Of a stretch of DNA of 7,427 bases, positions 1 to 5,178 are shown one piece after another. The notes beneath the pieces are model-generated. The model ran no database searches. It was not told the origin of the DNA and worked only from the letters and a program-made list of their open reading frames with translations. Source of the stretch: Oscillospiraceae bacterium. Lineage in GTDB: Bacteria > Bacillota > Clostridia > Oscillospirales > Oscillospiraceae. Where the stretch lies: NCBI GenBank assembly GCA_016302405.1, contig JAEDNR010000088.1, positions 1 through 7,427 of the forward strand. Reading direction: 5' to 3'. The number at the start of each line of letters is the position of its first letter. The stretch's first letter is position 1. A program made the position numbers and the translations under genes.

Positions 1-3
1 ACA

Positions 4-25
4 CCCCCCTCACAAGTGCGGGGGG
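4..25. repeat. GC-rich hairpin at left window edge
   Basis: Six C (4-9) pair with six G (20-25). After one T/C mismatch, CAC (11-13) pairs with GTG (16-18) around an AA loop. No T-run follows on the + strand, so it is a poor intrinsic terminator in that direction. What lies to its left is unseen, so it could close an upstream gene or belong to the repeat cluster. Confidence 0.4.
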
Positions 26-62
26 CAAGGCGTCTATCCACCCGCGTACCAAAACCCCCCGC

Positions 63-76
63 CAAATTCCAATTTG
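63..76. repeat. Palindromic motif CAAATTCCAATTTG, copy 1
   Basis: Six-base arms CAAATT and AATTTG flank a CC centre. Similar palindromes occur at 1396-1409 (GG centre), 1617-1634 (CC centre, longer arms) and 7343-7356 (GGG centre). All four copies lie between genes and none lies inside a coding region of this window. Confidence 0.65.
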
Positions 77-240
77 TCAGTGTACTTTCGAAAGATAGTC
101 TGATTGACAGTGGACAGTTATGGTGTCGCTTCGGGATGAATAAAAAAGCGGAAAATAGGGAATAGGCCGCAATGTCCTGCTGCTTACTGCGTATCTGTCC
201 GCTTTCCACTCCCTTTCGGGCCCTGCCGCCTAAAAAATCC

Positions 241-269
241 TTGCTATTTGTGTATATTTCTGGTATAAT
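241..269 (+). promoter_or_regulatory. Sigma-A promoter of nrdR operon
   Basis: The -35 box is TTGCTA (241-246) and the -10 box is a perfect TATAAT (264-269), separated by 17 bases. TGG directly before the -10 supplies an extended TGn element. Transcription would start near 276, giving a leader of about 68 bases before the nrdR start. I saw no convincing pair of NrdR boxes around it, so autoregulation is not supported by the sequence. Confidence 0.8.
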
Positions 270-290
270 GCATACGGAATGGTATCATTT

Positions 291-322
291 GGGCGCAAAC
301 CGGGGAAACTGCCGGTGTGCCC
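291..322 (+). promoter_or_regulatory. Stem-loop in nrdR leader
   Basis: GGGCGC (291-296) pairs with GTGCCC (317-322), including one G-U pair. After a two-A bulge, ACCGG (299-303) pairs with CCGGT (312-316) around an 8-base loop. The 11-pair helix ends 7 bases before the AGGAAG ribosome binding site (330-335), so it lies in the 5' untranslated leader close to the ribosome entry site. It has no T-run and so is not a terminator. It may stabilise the mRNA or tune initiation, or it may be incidental. Confidence 0.4.
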
Positions 323-343
323 TGGAAATAGGAAGTGTTGGCC

Positions 344-799
344 ATGAAGTGTCCTTTTTGCGGAGATCAGGAGAGCAAGGTCGTGGACTCCCGGCATTCC
401 GAGGATGGCGTGAGCATCCGCCGCCGCCGGGAATGTATGCGCTGCCTGCGCCGGTTCACCACCTACGAGGTGGTGGAGACGCTGCCTATTATTGTGGTGA
501 AGCGCAACGGCTCCCGCCAGCCCTTTGACCGGAACAAGATCCTCAATAGCATGATCCGCGCCTTTGACAAGCGGCGGGTGGATGTGAACGACCTGGACCG
601 GATCACTACCGAGATCGAGCAGACCATTCAGAATACCCTGGAGCGGGAGATCAGCAGCGATAAGCTGGGCGAGATGGTCATGGAGCGGCTGAAGCCTCTG
701 GACGAAGTGGCCTACATCCGCTTTGCCTCCATCTATCACCAGTTCCAGGACGCGAACAGCTTCATGCGGGAGATCAGCAAATACCTGGAGGAAAAATAA
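344..799 (+). CDS. nrdR: Transcriptional repressor NrdR
   Basis: This 151-residue protein is a full-length NrdR, the nucleotide-sensing repressor that binds NrdR boxes upstream of ribonucleotide reductase genes. The N-terminal zinc ribbon shows the four expected cysteines (C3, C6, C31, C34), with MKCPFCG at the start and an arginine-rich stretch RRRREC between the knuckles. An ATP-cone domain follows from about residue 49, with VVKRNGSRQPF and VAYIRFASIY, which in this family binds ATP or dATP and sets the oligomeric state. I chose ATG 344 over GTG 335 because AGGAAG (330-335) sits 8 bases before it and because the family begins MKCP. Its TAA shares one base with the next start (TAATG), implying coupled translation. 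The ribonucleotide reductase targets are not in the window. Confidence 0.97.
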   Translation: MKCPFCGDQESKVVDSRHSEDGVSIRRRRECMRCLRRFTTYEVVETLPIIVVKRNGSRQPFDRNKILNSMIRAFDKRRVDVNDLDRITTEIEQTIQNTLEREISSDKLGEMVMERLKPLDEVAYIRFASIYHQFQDANSFMREISKYLEEK

Positions 800-1320
800 T
801 GTCTTTGGAAACCACCGCGGCCACCGAGGCTGCATTCAGCATAGACACCATTAAGGAACTGATGGACGGGTTTGACCCTGCCGCCCTGCTTCCGGATATA
901 TCCACCGCCCTGGGAAAGGTGGAGCTTATCTGCCGGATCGCGGTGATTGTCGGCCCCATAGTGCTCCTGGCACTGGGAATTGCCTATCTGCTCCTGTCTC
1001 CTAAGGAGGCCAATTATTACTTTGGCTACCGGTGCTTTTTTGGCATGGGCAGCGTTCAGGCCTGGCGCTTTTCCCAGCGGATTGCCGGGCTGACCTTCGC
1101 GGCTCTGGGGCTGGTGCTCACCGTAATCATGTTTATGATCTCCGGAGGTTTTTCCGGAATGGCCGCCATGGACATGGCCTGGCGGGCAGTGCGCTGCCTC
1201 ATCTGGGAGGCTGCGCTGGTGCTGATTGCCACCCTTACTGTCAACGGCCTGTGCATGTTCTTCTTCGACGCCAAGGGAGAACCCCGGCGCAAACCCGCCA
1301 ATTTCCGCCGCCGAGCATAA
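799..1320 (+). CDS. SdpI-family-like membrane protein, hypothetical
   Basis: A 173-residue membrane protein. A polar, acidic N-terminal segment (1-44) precedes a first hydrophobic helix (about 46-66). A short segment then carries NYYFGYRC and, further on, AWRFSQRIAG (about 72-97). Two more helices follow (about 96-115 and 134-156), and the tail is basic (RRKPANFRRRA). The pattern of an (I/F)GYR motif, then a tryptophan and an arginine, then a helix, matches what I recall of the SdpI/YhfL family. That family's best-known member is the Bacillus subtilis immunity protein against the SdpC toxin; many other members have no known role. GGAGG (787-791) lies 7 bases before ATG 799, inside the end of nrdR, and the genes overlap by one base. 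A terminator follows 14 bases after the stop. The family call is moderate; an immunity function is not supported, since no toxin gene is nearby. Confidence 0.8.
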   Translation: MSLETTAATEAAFSIDTIKELMDGFDPAALLPDISTALGKVELICRIAVIVGPIVLLALGIAYLLLSPKEANYYFGYRCFFGMGSVQAWRFSQRIAGLTFAALGLVLTVIMFMISGGFSGMAAMDMAWRAVRCLIWEAALVLIATLTVNGLCMFFFDAKGEPRRKPANFRRRA

Positions 1321-1334
1321 TTTTCATAGAAAAC

Positions 1335-1371
1335 CGCCCCCAAGGTCAAATGACCTTGGGGGCGCTCTTTT
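1335..1371 (+). terminator. Intrinsic terminator of nrdR operon
   Basis: A perfect 14-base inverted repeat (1335-1348 with 1351-1364) has arms CGCCCCCAAGGTCA and TGACCTTGGGGGCG. It is followed by CTCTTTTC (1365-1372). It starts 14 bases after the stop of the membrane-protein gene and closes the two-gene + strand operon. Confidence 0.9.
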
Positions 1372-1395
1372 CACCGGCTTCCCGCGGCAGACAGA

Positions 1396-1409
1396 CAAAT
1401 TGGAATTTG
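1396..1409. repeat. Palindromic motif CAAATTGGAATTTG, copy 2
   Basis: Six-base arms surround a GG centre, so this copy is in the opposite orientation to the CC-centred copies at 63-76 and 1617-1634. It forms the left boundary of the composite element and lies 25 bases after the terminator of the nrdR operon. Confidence 0.65.
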
Positions 1410-1440
1410 TAGAGGTGAACGCACGCCCCGAACAACACTG

Positions 1441-1478
1441 TCATTCCGAACCAGTGCGCACACTGGTGTGGGAATCTC
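1441..1478 (+). repeat. Structured arm A of composite element
   Basis: The arm folds on itself. ATTCC (1443-1447) pairs with GGAAT (1471-1475), and CCAGTG (1451-1456) pairs with CACTGG (1461-1466) around a CGCA loop. An internal loop of GAA on one side and TGTG on the other separates the two helices. It matches the reverse complement of 1569-1606 at 33 of 38 positions. Confidence 0.7.
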
Positions 1479-1568
1479 CATCGAATTATGGGCAACCCAT
1501 CGTCATACAGACCGTTCTTTTGTACCGTTTTCCGGAATTTATCCACGAGAAGTGGTACGTCTAACCGG

Positions 1569-1606
1569 GGGATTGCCACACCAGTCTGCGGACTGGTTCG
1601 CAATGA
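1569..1606 (-). repeat. Structured arm B of composite element (inverted)
   Basis: This is the inverted partner of arm A. It has the same fold: ATTGC (1572-1576) with GCAAT (1600-1604), and CCAGTC (1581-1586) with GACTGG (1591-1596) around TGCG. Four of its five differences from arm A are two base-pair swaps that keep both local helices intact. Confidence 0.7.
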
Positions 1607-1616
1607 CCGGGAATTC

Positions 1617-1634
1617 GACAAATTCCAATTTGTC
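1617..1634. repeat. Palindromic motif GACAAATTCCAATTTGTC, copy 3
   Basis: Eight-base perfect arms surround a CC centre. This is the longest-armed copy of the motif and marks the right boundary of the composite element. Confidence 0.7.
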
Positions 1635-1750
1635 GTTTTGCTGGGGGAAATCTGGATTATCCCCTGGTTCTCCGAAAGGGAGAGGTGAAAAGGCGGGGAG
1701 TCATCCGGATTTAGCTGTAACAGCGCACTTCAAATTGCCTGCATAACAGA
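1635..1750. other. Intergenic remainder with two weak hairpins
   Basis: No gene is visible. GGGGA (1644-1648) can pair with TCCCC (1660-1664), and TCTCC (1669-1673) can pair with GGAGA (1679-1683) around a GAAAG loop. The second resembles the stems of dispersed intergenic repeats in related genomes, from memory only. The rest shows nothing I can name. Confidence 0.35.
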
Positions 1751-1751
1751 A

Positions 1752-1788
1752 AAGGCCCCGATCCTCGGTGTTGGAGGATCGGGGCTTT
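1752..1788 (-). terminator. Intrinsic terminator of lipoprotein gene
   Basis: Twelve bases GCCCCGATCCTC (1755-1766) pair with GAGGATCGGGGC (1774-1785) around a 7-base loop. Weaker G-T and A-T pairs extend the helix outwards. Read on the minus strand the stem is followed by CCTTTTCTG, a short T-run, and it begins about 14 bases beyond the TAA at 1802-1800. Three T also follow it on the + strand, so it may act weakly in both directions. Confidence 0.85.
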
Positions 1789-1799
1789 CGTTGGTTTAT

Positions 1800-2624
1800 T
1801 TACTTCACCACGACAGAGGTGATGTGGGGCTGGCTGCCATTGTACCAGTACAGGAAGCCTTCCATGTCGATGGTGTCGCCAACCTTCAGGTTGGTAACGG
1901 TCTGGTAAGCCTCGGTGGTCTCGTTGCACAGGTAGTACTCAATGACGAAGGTGTAGGTGTTGCCGCCCACGGAGGCATTGAAGTACAGGTCGCTGTCGGT
2001 GCCGGCCGCACCGGAGCCGTCCCAGTTGTACAGGAACGCGTCGCCGGCCTCGTTGGCAGCTTCCACGGTCATACCGGTGAAGGTGACCTTCTCGTTCTGA
2101 TGCTCAATAAGGGCGTCGGTACCCAGCAGCTCGGTGACATCGGTGGGTTCAGCAATGTAGGAACCCTCCAGCAGCTCGAAGGTGCCGTCCACGATCTCCA
2201 CTTCGCCGGACCACTCGCTCTTGTAGCCGGTGACACGGATCTTGGCGCCGGGAACCAGCTTGGTGGCATTCTCTTCACTGCACTCCATGTTGTAAATGAA
2301 GTAGGCGCCGTCCTCGCTCTGGGCGTAGACGGTGATCTGGTTGTTCCACCAGGACTGGGTAGCCTGGACATAGGTCTCCACGCACACGGCGGATTCCAGG
2401 TCGGCAGCCACATACTCGGCGTGGGTCATGACGGTGCCTTCCGCCTCGGCAGGGCCGGTCTCGGAGGTGTCGGGAACCTCCTCGGTGACCTCGGGAGCCT
2501 CGGTGACCTCGGGAGCCGCGGTGGTCTCAGGTGCCGCCGTGGTCTCGGCGGGCTTTTCGGAAGCGCAGCCGGCGAAAGCGAGCACCAGGCTCAGCGCCAG
2601 CAGCATGGCAATGATCTTCTTCAT
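1800..2624 (-). CDS. Acidic surface lipoprotein with two probable OB-fold domains
   Basis: A 274-residue predicted lipoprotein. The signal peptide is MKKIIAMLLALSLVLAFAGC, with the lipidated cysteine at C20; phenylalanine at -3 is less usual for a lipobox. Residues 21-65 form a Thr/Glu/Ala/Pro spacer with four tandem 6-residue units (27-50). Two similar all-beta domains seem to follow (about 66-153 and 160-274). Each has a segment like KLVPGAKIRVTGY or NLKVGDTIDMEGF near its end, typical of OB-fold strands. The first also has YVQATQSWWNNQITVY and DGAYFIYNM. I recall similar unnamed proteins in clostridia but no assigned function; ligand binding at the cell surface is a guess. AAGGAG precedes ATG 2624 by 7 bases. 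It has its own promoter (2712-2684) and terminator (1788-1752), and lies 84 bases after the transporter binding-protein gene, so a link to transport is possible but unproven. Confidence 0.85.
   Translation of the reverse strand: MKKIIAMLLALSLVLAFAGCASEKPAETTAAPETTAAPEVTEAPEVTEEVPDTSETGPAEAEGTVMTHAEYVAADLESAVCVETYVQATQSWWNNQITVYAQSEDGAYFIYNMECSEENATKLVPGAKIRVTGYKSEWSGEVEIVDGTFELLEGSYIAEPTDVTELLGTDALIEHQNEKVTFTGMTVEAANEAGDAFLYNWDGSGAAGTDSDLYFNASVGGNTYTFVIEYYLCNETTEAYQTVTNLKVGDTIDMEGFLYWYNGSQPHITSVVVK
2475..2546 (-). repeat. In-frame 18-base tandem repeats in lipoprotein spacer
   Basis: Four 18-base units encode residues 27-50 (ETTAAP, ETTAAP, EVTEAP, EVTEEV). On the + strand the 18-mer TCGGTGACCTCGGGAGCC occurs twice back to back (2482-2499 and 2500-2517), and the other units are diverged. 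The unit is a multiple of three, so gain or loss of copies would change spacer length without breaking the frame. Confidence 0.85.
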
Positions 2625-2683
2625 TTTCGATCTCCTTACTTTGTAAAATCAGATTCTCTGCGCCTATTTTAACGCATACTGGC

Positions 2684-2712
2684 ATTATACACCACTGCTT
2701 CCGGCAAATCAA
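2684..2712 (-). promoter_or_regulatory. Sigma-A promoter of lipoprotein gene
   Basis: On the minus strand the -35 box is TTGATT (2712-2707) and the -10 box is a perfect TATAAT (2689-2684), 17 bases apart. Transcription would start near 2677, about 53 bases before ATG 2624. The -35 box includes the TGA stop (2711-2709) of the binding-protein gene. No terminator separates the two genes, so read-through from the transporter operon is also possible. Confidence 0.8.
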
Positions 2713-4307
2713 TGGGTTTCGCGGCTTTTTCTTTTCTTTTTTCTGTAGTCTAACCCCAGGTACGTAAGGATCCCGGCCCAGCAGAGCCCCAGGGCCCACA
2801 GCAGGGCCCGGGATTCGGCGGGCAGCGGCCCCAGTTCCGCCTTGCTGTTTCCGGACTGGATTTGATCCAGCCGGTACAGGGCGGTCATTTTTTCATAGAG
2901 GGCGCCAATGGTTTCGTCATTTACGGGCTGGCTCCGGCGGATGGCCTTGACCACCTCCTCGATCATCTGTCCGGCGGCGGAGCGCAGGGAAGCGGAGCCG
3001 TTGAACACCGGGGTCACAAAGGTATCATCGGTGTGCTCCAGCAGCAGCCGGGAGGCGGCGATCTTCACATCGTAGTGCTCGTTTCCGTCCTCCCCCGCCC
3101 GGGACAGGTAGTCCTGGTAGGTTTCGCTTCCCTGGGCCTTGGCGGTGACGGGGACATAACCCTCGGTGGTGGCGTAGGCGATCTGTACGTCGTTGGTCAG
3201 CAGGAACTGGGCGAAGAGCCAGGAGGCCAGCACCTGCTGGGGGTCGCTCTTATTGAAGACGCATACGGAGGGGCCCTGGGAAATCATCCGCATATTGTCC
3301 GGGTCAAACTGGGGCACGGGCCGGACCACCGTTTCAAACTCCACAAGCTGGTCCGGACTGATGTCCAGCAGGGGGGCCCCGGAGCCCATCCAGGTAGCGC
3401 CGGCGGTGGAGTCAATGGCAAAGACGCACTGTCCGGCGTTGAGGAAGTTGGCAGGGTAGCTGGAGATCTTGAAGGTGGAGAAGGAGCCGGACTTTGTGTG
3501 CTCCGCCGCGGTCATGAGAAGCTCCCGGGTGGTGTCATTGAAGATCTGAATATCCCCGGCGGCGGTGGCGTAGGGGGCGTCCAGCTGGCGAAGCTGCTGG
3601 ATCATCATGTTGTCCGTGGACTTATAGATAAAGGGGATCATCACATTCTGACCGTTCAGCCTGTAGGTGCCGTCGGCGTTTTTCGCCGTGGCAGCCTCGC
3701 TGACCTCCCAGATAAAGTCCCAGGTCAGAACTTCCGGCACCTGGTAGCCCAGAGCCTCCACAAAGTCCTTGTTGATGTAGCAGGCTTCCGTGGAGCGCAT
3801 GTAGGGAATGGCGTAGTGGGTGCCCCCGATGGCGCACTCGGCTAAGAACTGGGGGATGATCTCCTCCTGAGTGGGGCCGTCAAAGCGAAGCGCACTTCCT
3901 CCCAGGCCGTACCGGGGATCACGAAAGAGGCTGTCCAGCGGCACCACCGCGTCGGTGCCGGTGAGGTAAGTCGCGATGTGGTCCGGATAGGTGATGCATA
4001 CATTGGGGGTGGTGTTGGTGGCAATGTTGGTGATCACATCGTTATAGATCCGGCTGTAATCGGTGTAAAGCCGCAGGTTCACGGTGATACTGGGGTAGAG
4101 CTCCTGAAAGTCCGCAATGGCCTGCTTGTAAATGTTGGCCTGGGTCACATTGGTGTCGTTCTTGGCCCAGAAGGTAATCTCGTAGCTCCGGCTTTCGTCG
4201 AAGCTTTCCGGAATGGCGAAGGTGCCCTGATCTCTTGCCCCGTGGCAGCCGGAAAGCAGCGCCGCCAGGAGCAGAGCCGCAAGGAGCGCGGAAATTACTT
4301 TTTTCAT
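2709..4307 (-). CDS. Carbohydrate ABC transporter substrate-binding lipoprotein (family 1)
   Basis: A 532-residue extracellular solute-binding protein of the UgpB/MalE kind, expected to capture a sugar, polyol or sugar-phosphate and deliver it to the permeases encoded just upstream. The signal peptide MKKVISALLAALLLAALLSGC has a good lipobox with C21 lipidated. Typical family features follow: YEITFWAKND (42-51) in the first strand, AIADFQELYPSITV (63-76), GGTHYAIPYMRSTEACYINKDF (161-182) and PEVLTWDFIWE (191-201). A C-terminal hydrophobic segment (501-519) followed by RKKKRKSR is unusual, because most such proteins are held only by the lipid. At 532 residues it is longer than the usual 400-450. 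I chose ATG 4307 because GAGGAGG (4323-4317) lies 9 bases upstream and the signal peptide starts there; its ATG overlaps the permease stop as ATGA. The exact substrate is unknown. Confidence 0.9.
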   Translation of the reverse strand: MKKVISALLAALLLAALLSGCHGARDQGTFAIPESFDESRSYEITFWAKNDTNVTQANIYKQAIADFQELYPSITVNLRLYTDYSRIYNDVITNIATNTTPNVCITYPDHIATYLTGTDAVVPLDSLFRDPRYGLGGSALRFDGPTQEEIIPQFLAECAIGGTHYAIPYMRSTEACYINKDFVEALGYQVPEVLTWDFIWEVSEAATAKNADGTYRLNGQNVMIPFIYKSTDNMMIQQLRQLDAPYATAAGDIQIFNDTTRELLMTAAEHTKSGSFSTFKISSYPANFLNAGQCVFAIDSTAGATWMGSGAPLLDISPDQLVEFETVVRPVPQFDPDNMRMISQGPSVCVFNKSDPQQVLASWLFAQFLLTNDVQIAYATTEGYVPVTAKAQGSETYQDYLSRAGEDGNEHYDVKIAASRLLLEHTDDTFVTPVFNGSASLRSAAGQMIEEVVKAIRRSQPVNDETIGALYEKMTALYRLDQIQSGNSKAELGPLPAESRALLWALGLCWAGILTYLGLDYRKKKRKSRETH

Positions 4308-5167
4308 CCCTTGGTGCCTCCTCTTGCTACGCCTGCCATGATCTTCTTGTGGAAGACCAGGAACAGGATAATGAGGGGCAGGGAGATGACCACCACCGCC
4401 GCCATCATGGCGGGGATGTTCTCCCGGCCGAAGCCGTTTTCCCGGATCTCCTGGATGCCGTTGGAAACGAGATAATAATTGGGGTCGTCGGTGATGAGCC
4501 GGGGCCACACGAAGCTGTTCCAGCACTCGATGACCTTGAGGATGGTCACGGTGACGATGGTGGGCTGGCAGATGGGGATCATGACCTTAAACAGGTACTT
4601 GAGGTCCGAGGTGCCGTCTACCTTGGCGGCGTAGTACAGTTCGTCCGGAATCTGGGCGAAGTTCTCTTTCAGCAGGTAGATGTAAAATACCGAGGTCACC
4701 GAGGGGAGGATGAGGCCCAGAAAGGTATTGCGCAGGTCCATGTCCGTAATGGTGACAAAGTTCGTAATGACCACCAGCTCGCTGGGAATCATCATCAGGG
4801 ACAGGAACAGGGTAAAGACCAGATCCTTGCCGGGAAAATCCAGCCGGGCAAAGGCAAAGGCCGCCAGCACCGTGACCATGAGCATCACCGCTGTGGTGGC
4901 GAGGGTAAAGATCACGGTGTTCAGGAAGTATTTTGCCAGGGGCACCGCTCGGAAGGCTTCCAGGTAGTTACTCAGGGTGGGGGAGAGGGTAAAAAGCTTG
5001 GGGATGTACTCGGCGTTGTAGCTTCCGTAGCTTTTGACCGAGGTCAGCAGCATCCAGTAAAAGGGGAACAGCACCAGCAGTGCCCAGAAAATAAGCAGCG
5101 TGTACTGCACGGTTTTGCGGGCACCATTGCGGAGCCGGGCGCCCCGCGTTAGTTTCTTGTAGTCCAT
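4304..5167 (-). CDS. Carbohydrate ABC transporter permease, UgpE/MalG type
   Basis: A 287-residue inner-membrane permease of the CUT1 (MalG/UgpE) class, the second of the two membrane subunits that form the import channel. About six hydrophobic helices are visible, the first at roughly 22-42. The last (about 255-273) is followed by a short basic tail. The cytoplasmic EAA loop that docks on the ATPase is at 179-199, with YAAKVDGTSD and a proline at 198. An N-terminal basic stretch (KKLTRGARLRNGARK) precedes helix 1. GAGG lies about 9 bases before ATG 5167, inside the 11-base gap after the first permease gene. Its TGA overlaps the binding-protein start by four bases (ATGA), so translation is probably coupled. 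UgpE and MalG cannot be told apart here. Confidence 0.93.
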   Translation of the reverse strand: MDYKKLTRGARLRNGARKTVQYTLLIFWALLVLFPFYWMLLTSVKSYGSYNAEYIPKLFTLSPTLSNYLEAFRAVPLAKYFLNTVIFTLATTAVMLMVTVLAAFAFARLDFPGKDLVFTLFLSLMMIPSELVVITNFVTITDMDLRNTFLGLILPSVTSVFYIYLLKENFAQIPDELYYAAKVDGTSDLKYLFKVMIPICQPTIVTVTILKVIECWNSFVWPRLITDDPNYYLVSNGIQEIRENGFGRENIPAMMAAVVVISLPLIILFLVFHKKIMAGVARGGTKG

Positions 5168-5178
5168 AAACGCTTACC

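Larger units (their letters stand above)
1..240. other. Non-coding, repeat-relic stretch upstream of nrdR promoter
   Basis: I see no credible gene here. The stretch contains several short structured pieces: a C6/G6 hairpin (4-25), a CAAATTCCAATTTG palindrome (63-76), a perfect 10-base palindrome CTTTCGAAAG (85-94) and two adjacent 7-mers TGACAGT and GGACAGT (105-118). An open frame starting at 172 runs into nrdR in another frame and looks like a shadow. The mixture resembles the debris of dispersed intergenic repeats that I associate with gut clostridia; that assignment is from memory of such genomes and was not searched. Confidence 0.6.
1396..1634. repeat. Composite inverted repeat element between convergent operons
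   Basis: This roughly 239-base element fills most of the gap between the two convergent terminators. Its outer ends are oppositely oriented copies of the AAATT-centred palindrome (1396-1409 with GG centre, 1617-1634 with CC centre). Inside them are two inverted 38-base arms (1441-1478 and 1569-1606) that match at 33 of 38 positions. The core between the arms (1479-1568) has only short hairpins, such as ATGGG/CCCAT (1488-1500) and GTACC/GGTAC (1522-1526 with 1554-1558). It encodes no recognisable transposase. An open frame on the minus strand (1621-1346) crosses it but has no family features or RBS support. It could be a MITE-like or BIME/REP-like dispersed element, or two head-to-head repeat units. 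Confidence 0.65.

Noticed and set aside
104..124. TTGACA near 104 as a possible promoter
   Set aside because: The only nearby -10-like sequence (TATGGT at 119) is 9 bases away, much too close. It is more likely part of the TGACAGT/GGACAGT repeat.
240..300. NrdR boxes for autoregulation of nrdR
   Set aside because: TGTGTATATTTC near 250 looks loosely similar, but no second box at the expected spacing and no good match to the consensus is present.
494..499. Sortase signal in the binding protein (residue numbers of LPAES), window bases 2826-2810
   Set aside because: LPAES lacks the threonine and glycine of LPXTG, and a lipid-anchored protein would not need it. The hydrophobic tail is better read as a simple membrane helix.
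172..528. + strand open frame overlapping the start of nrdR
   Set aside because: It overlaps nrdR in another frame, spans the nrdR promoter and has no family resemblance.
1346..1621. Minus-strand open frame of 91 codons across the composite repeat
   Set aside because: It is made of the repeat arms themselves (phrases like PQTGVAIP and HQCAHWFGMT), has no RBS, and crosses the nrdR terminator.
1372..1750. CRISPR array or RNA gene in the convergent gap
   Set aside because: The repeats are inverted, only two, and not regularly spaced as direct repeats. No tRNA or rRNA features are present.
1791..2672. Long + strand open frame (293 codons) opposite the lipoprotein
   Set aside because: Gly/Val/Leu-rich composition without domains, antisense to a gene with signal peptide, RBS, promoter and terminator.
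2862..3845. Long + strand open frame opposite the binding-protein gene
   Set aside because: Gly/Val-rich shadow with no motif. The opposite strand has a complete lipoprotein with family motifs.
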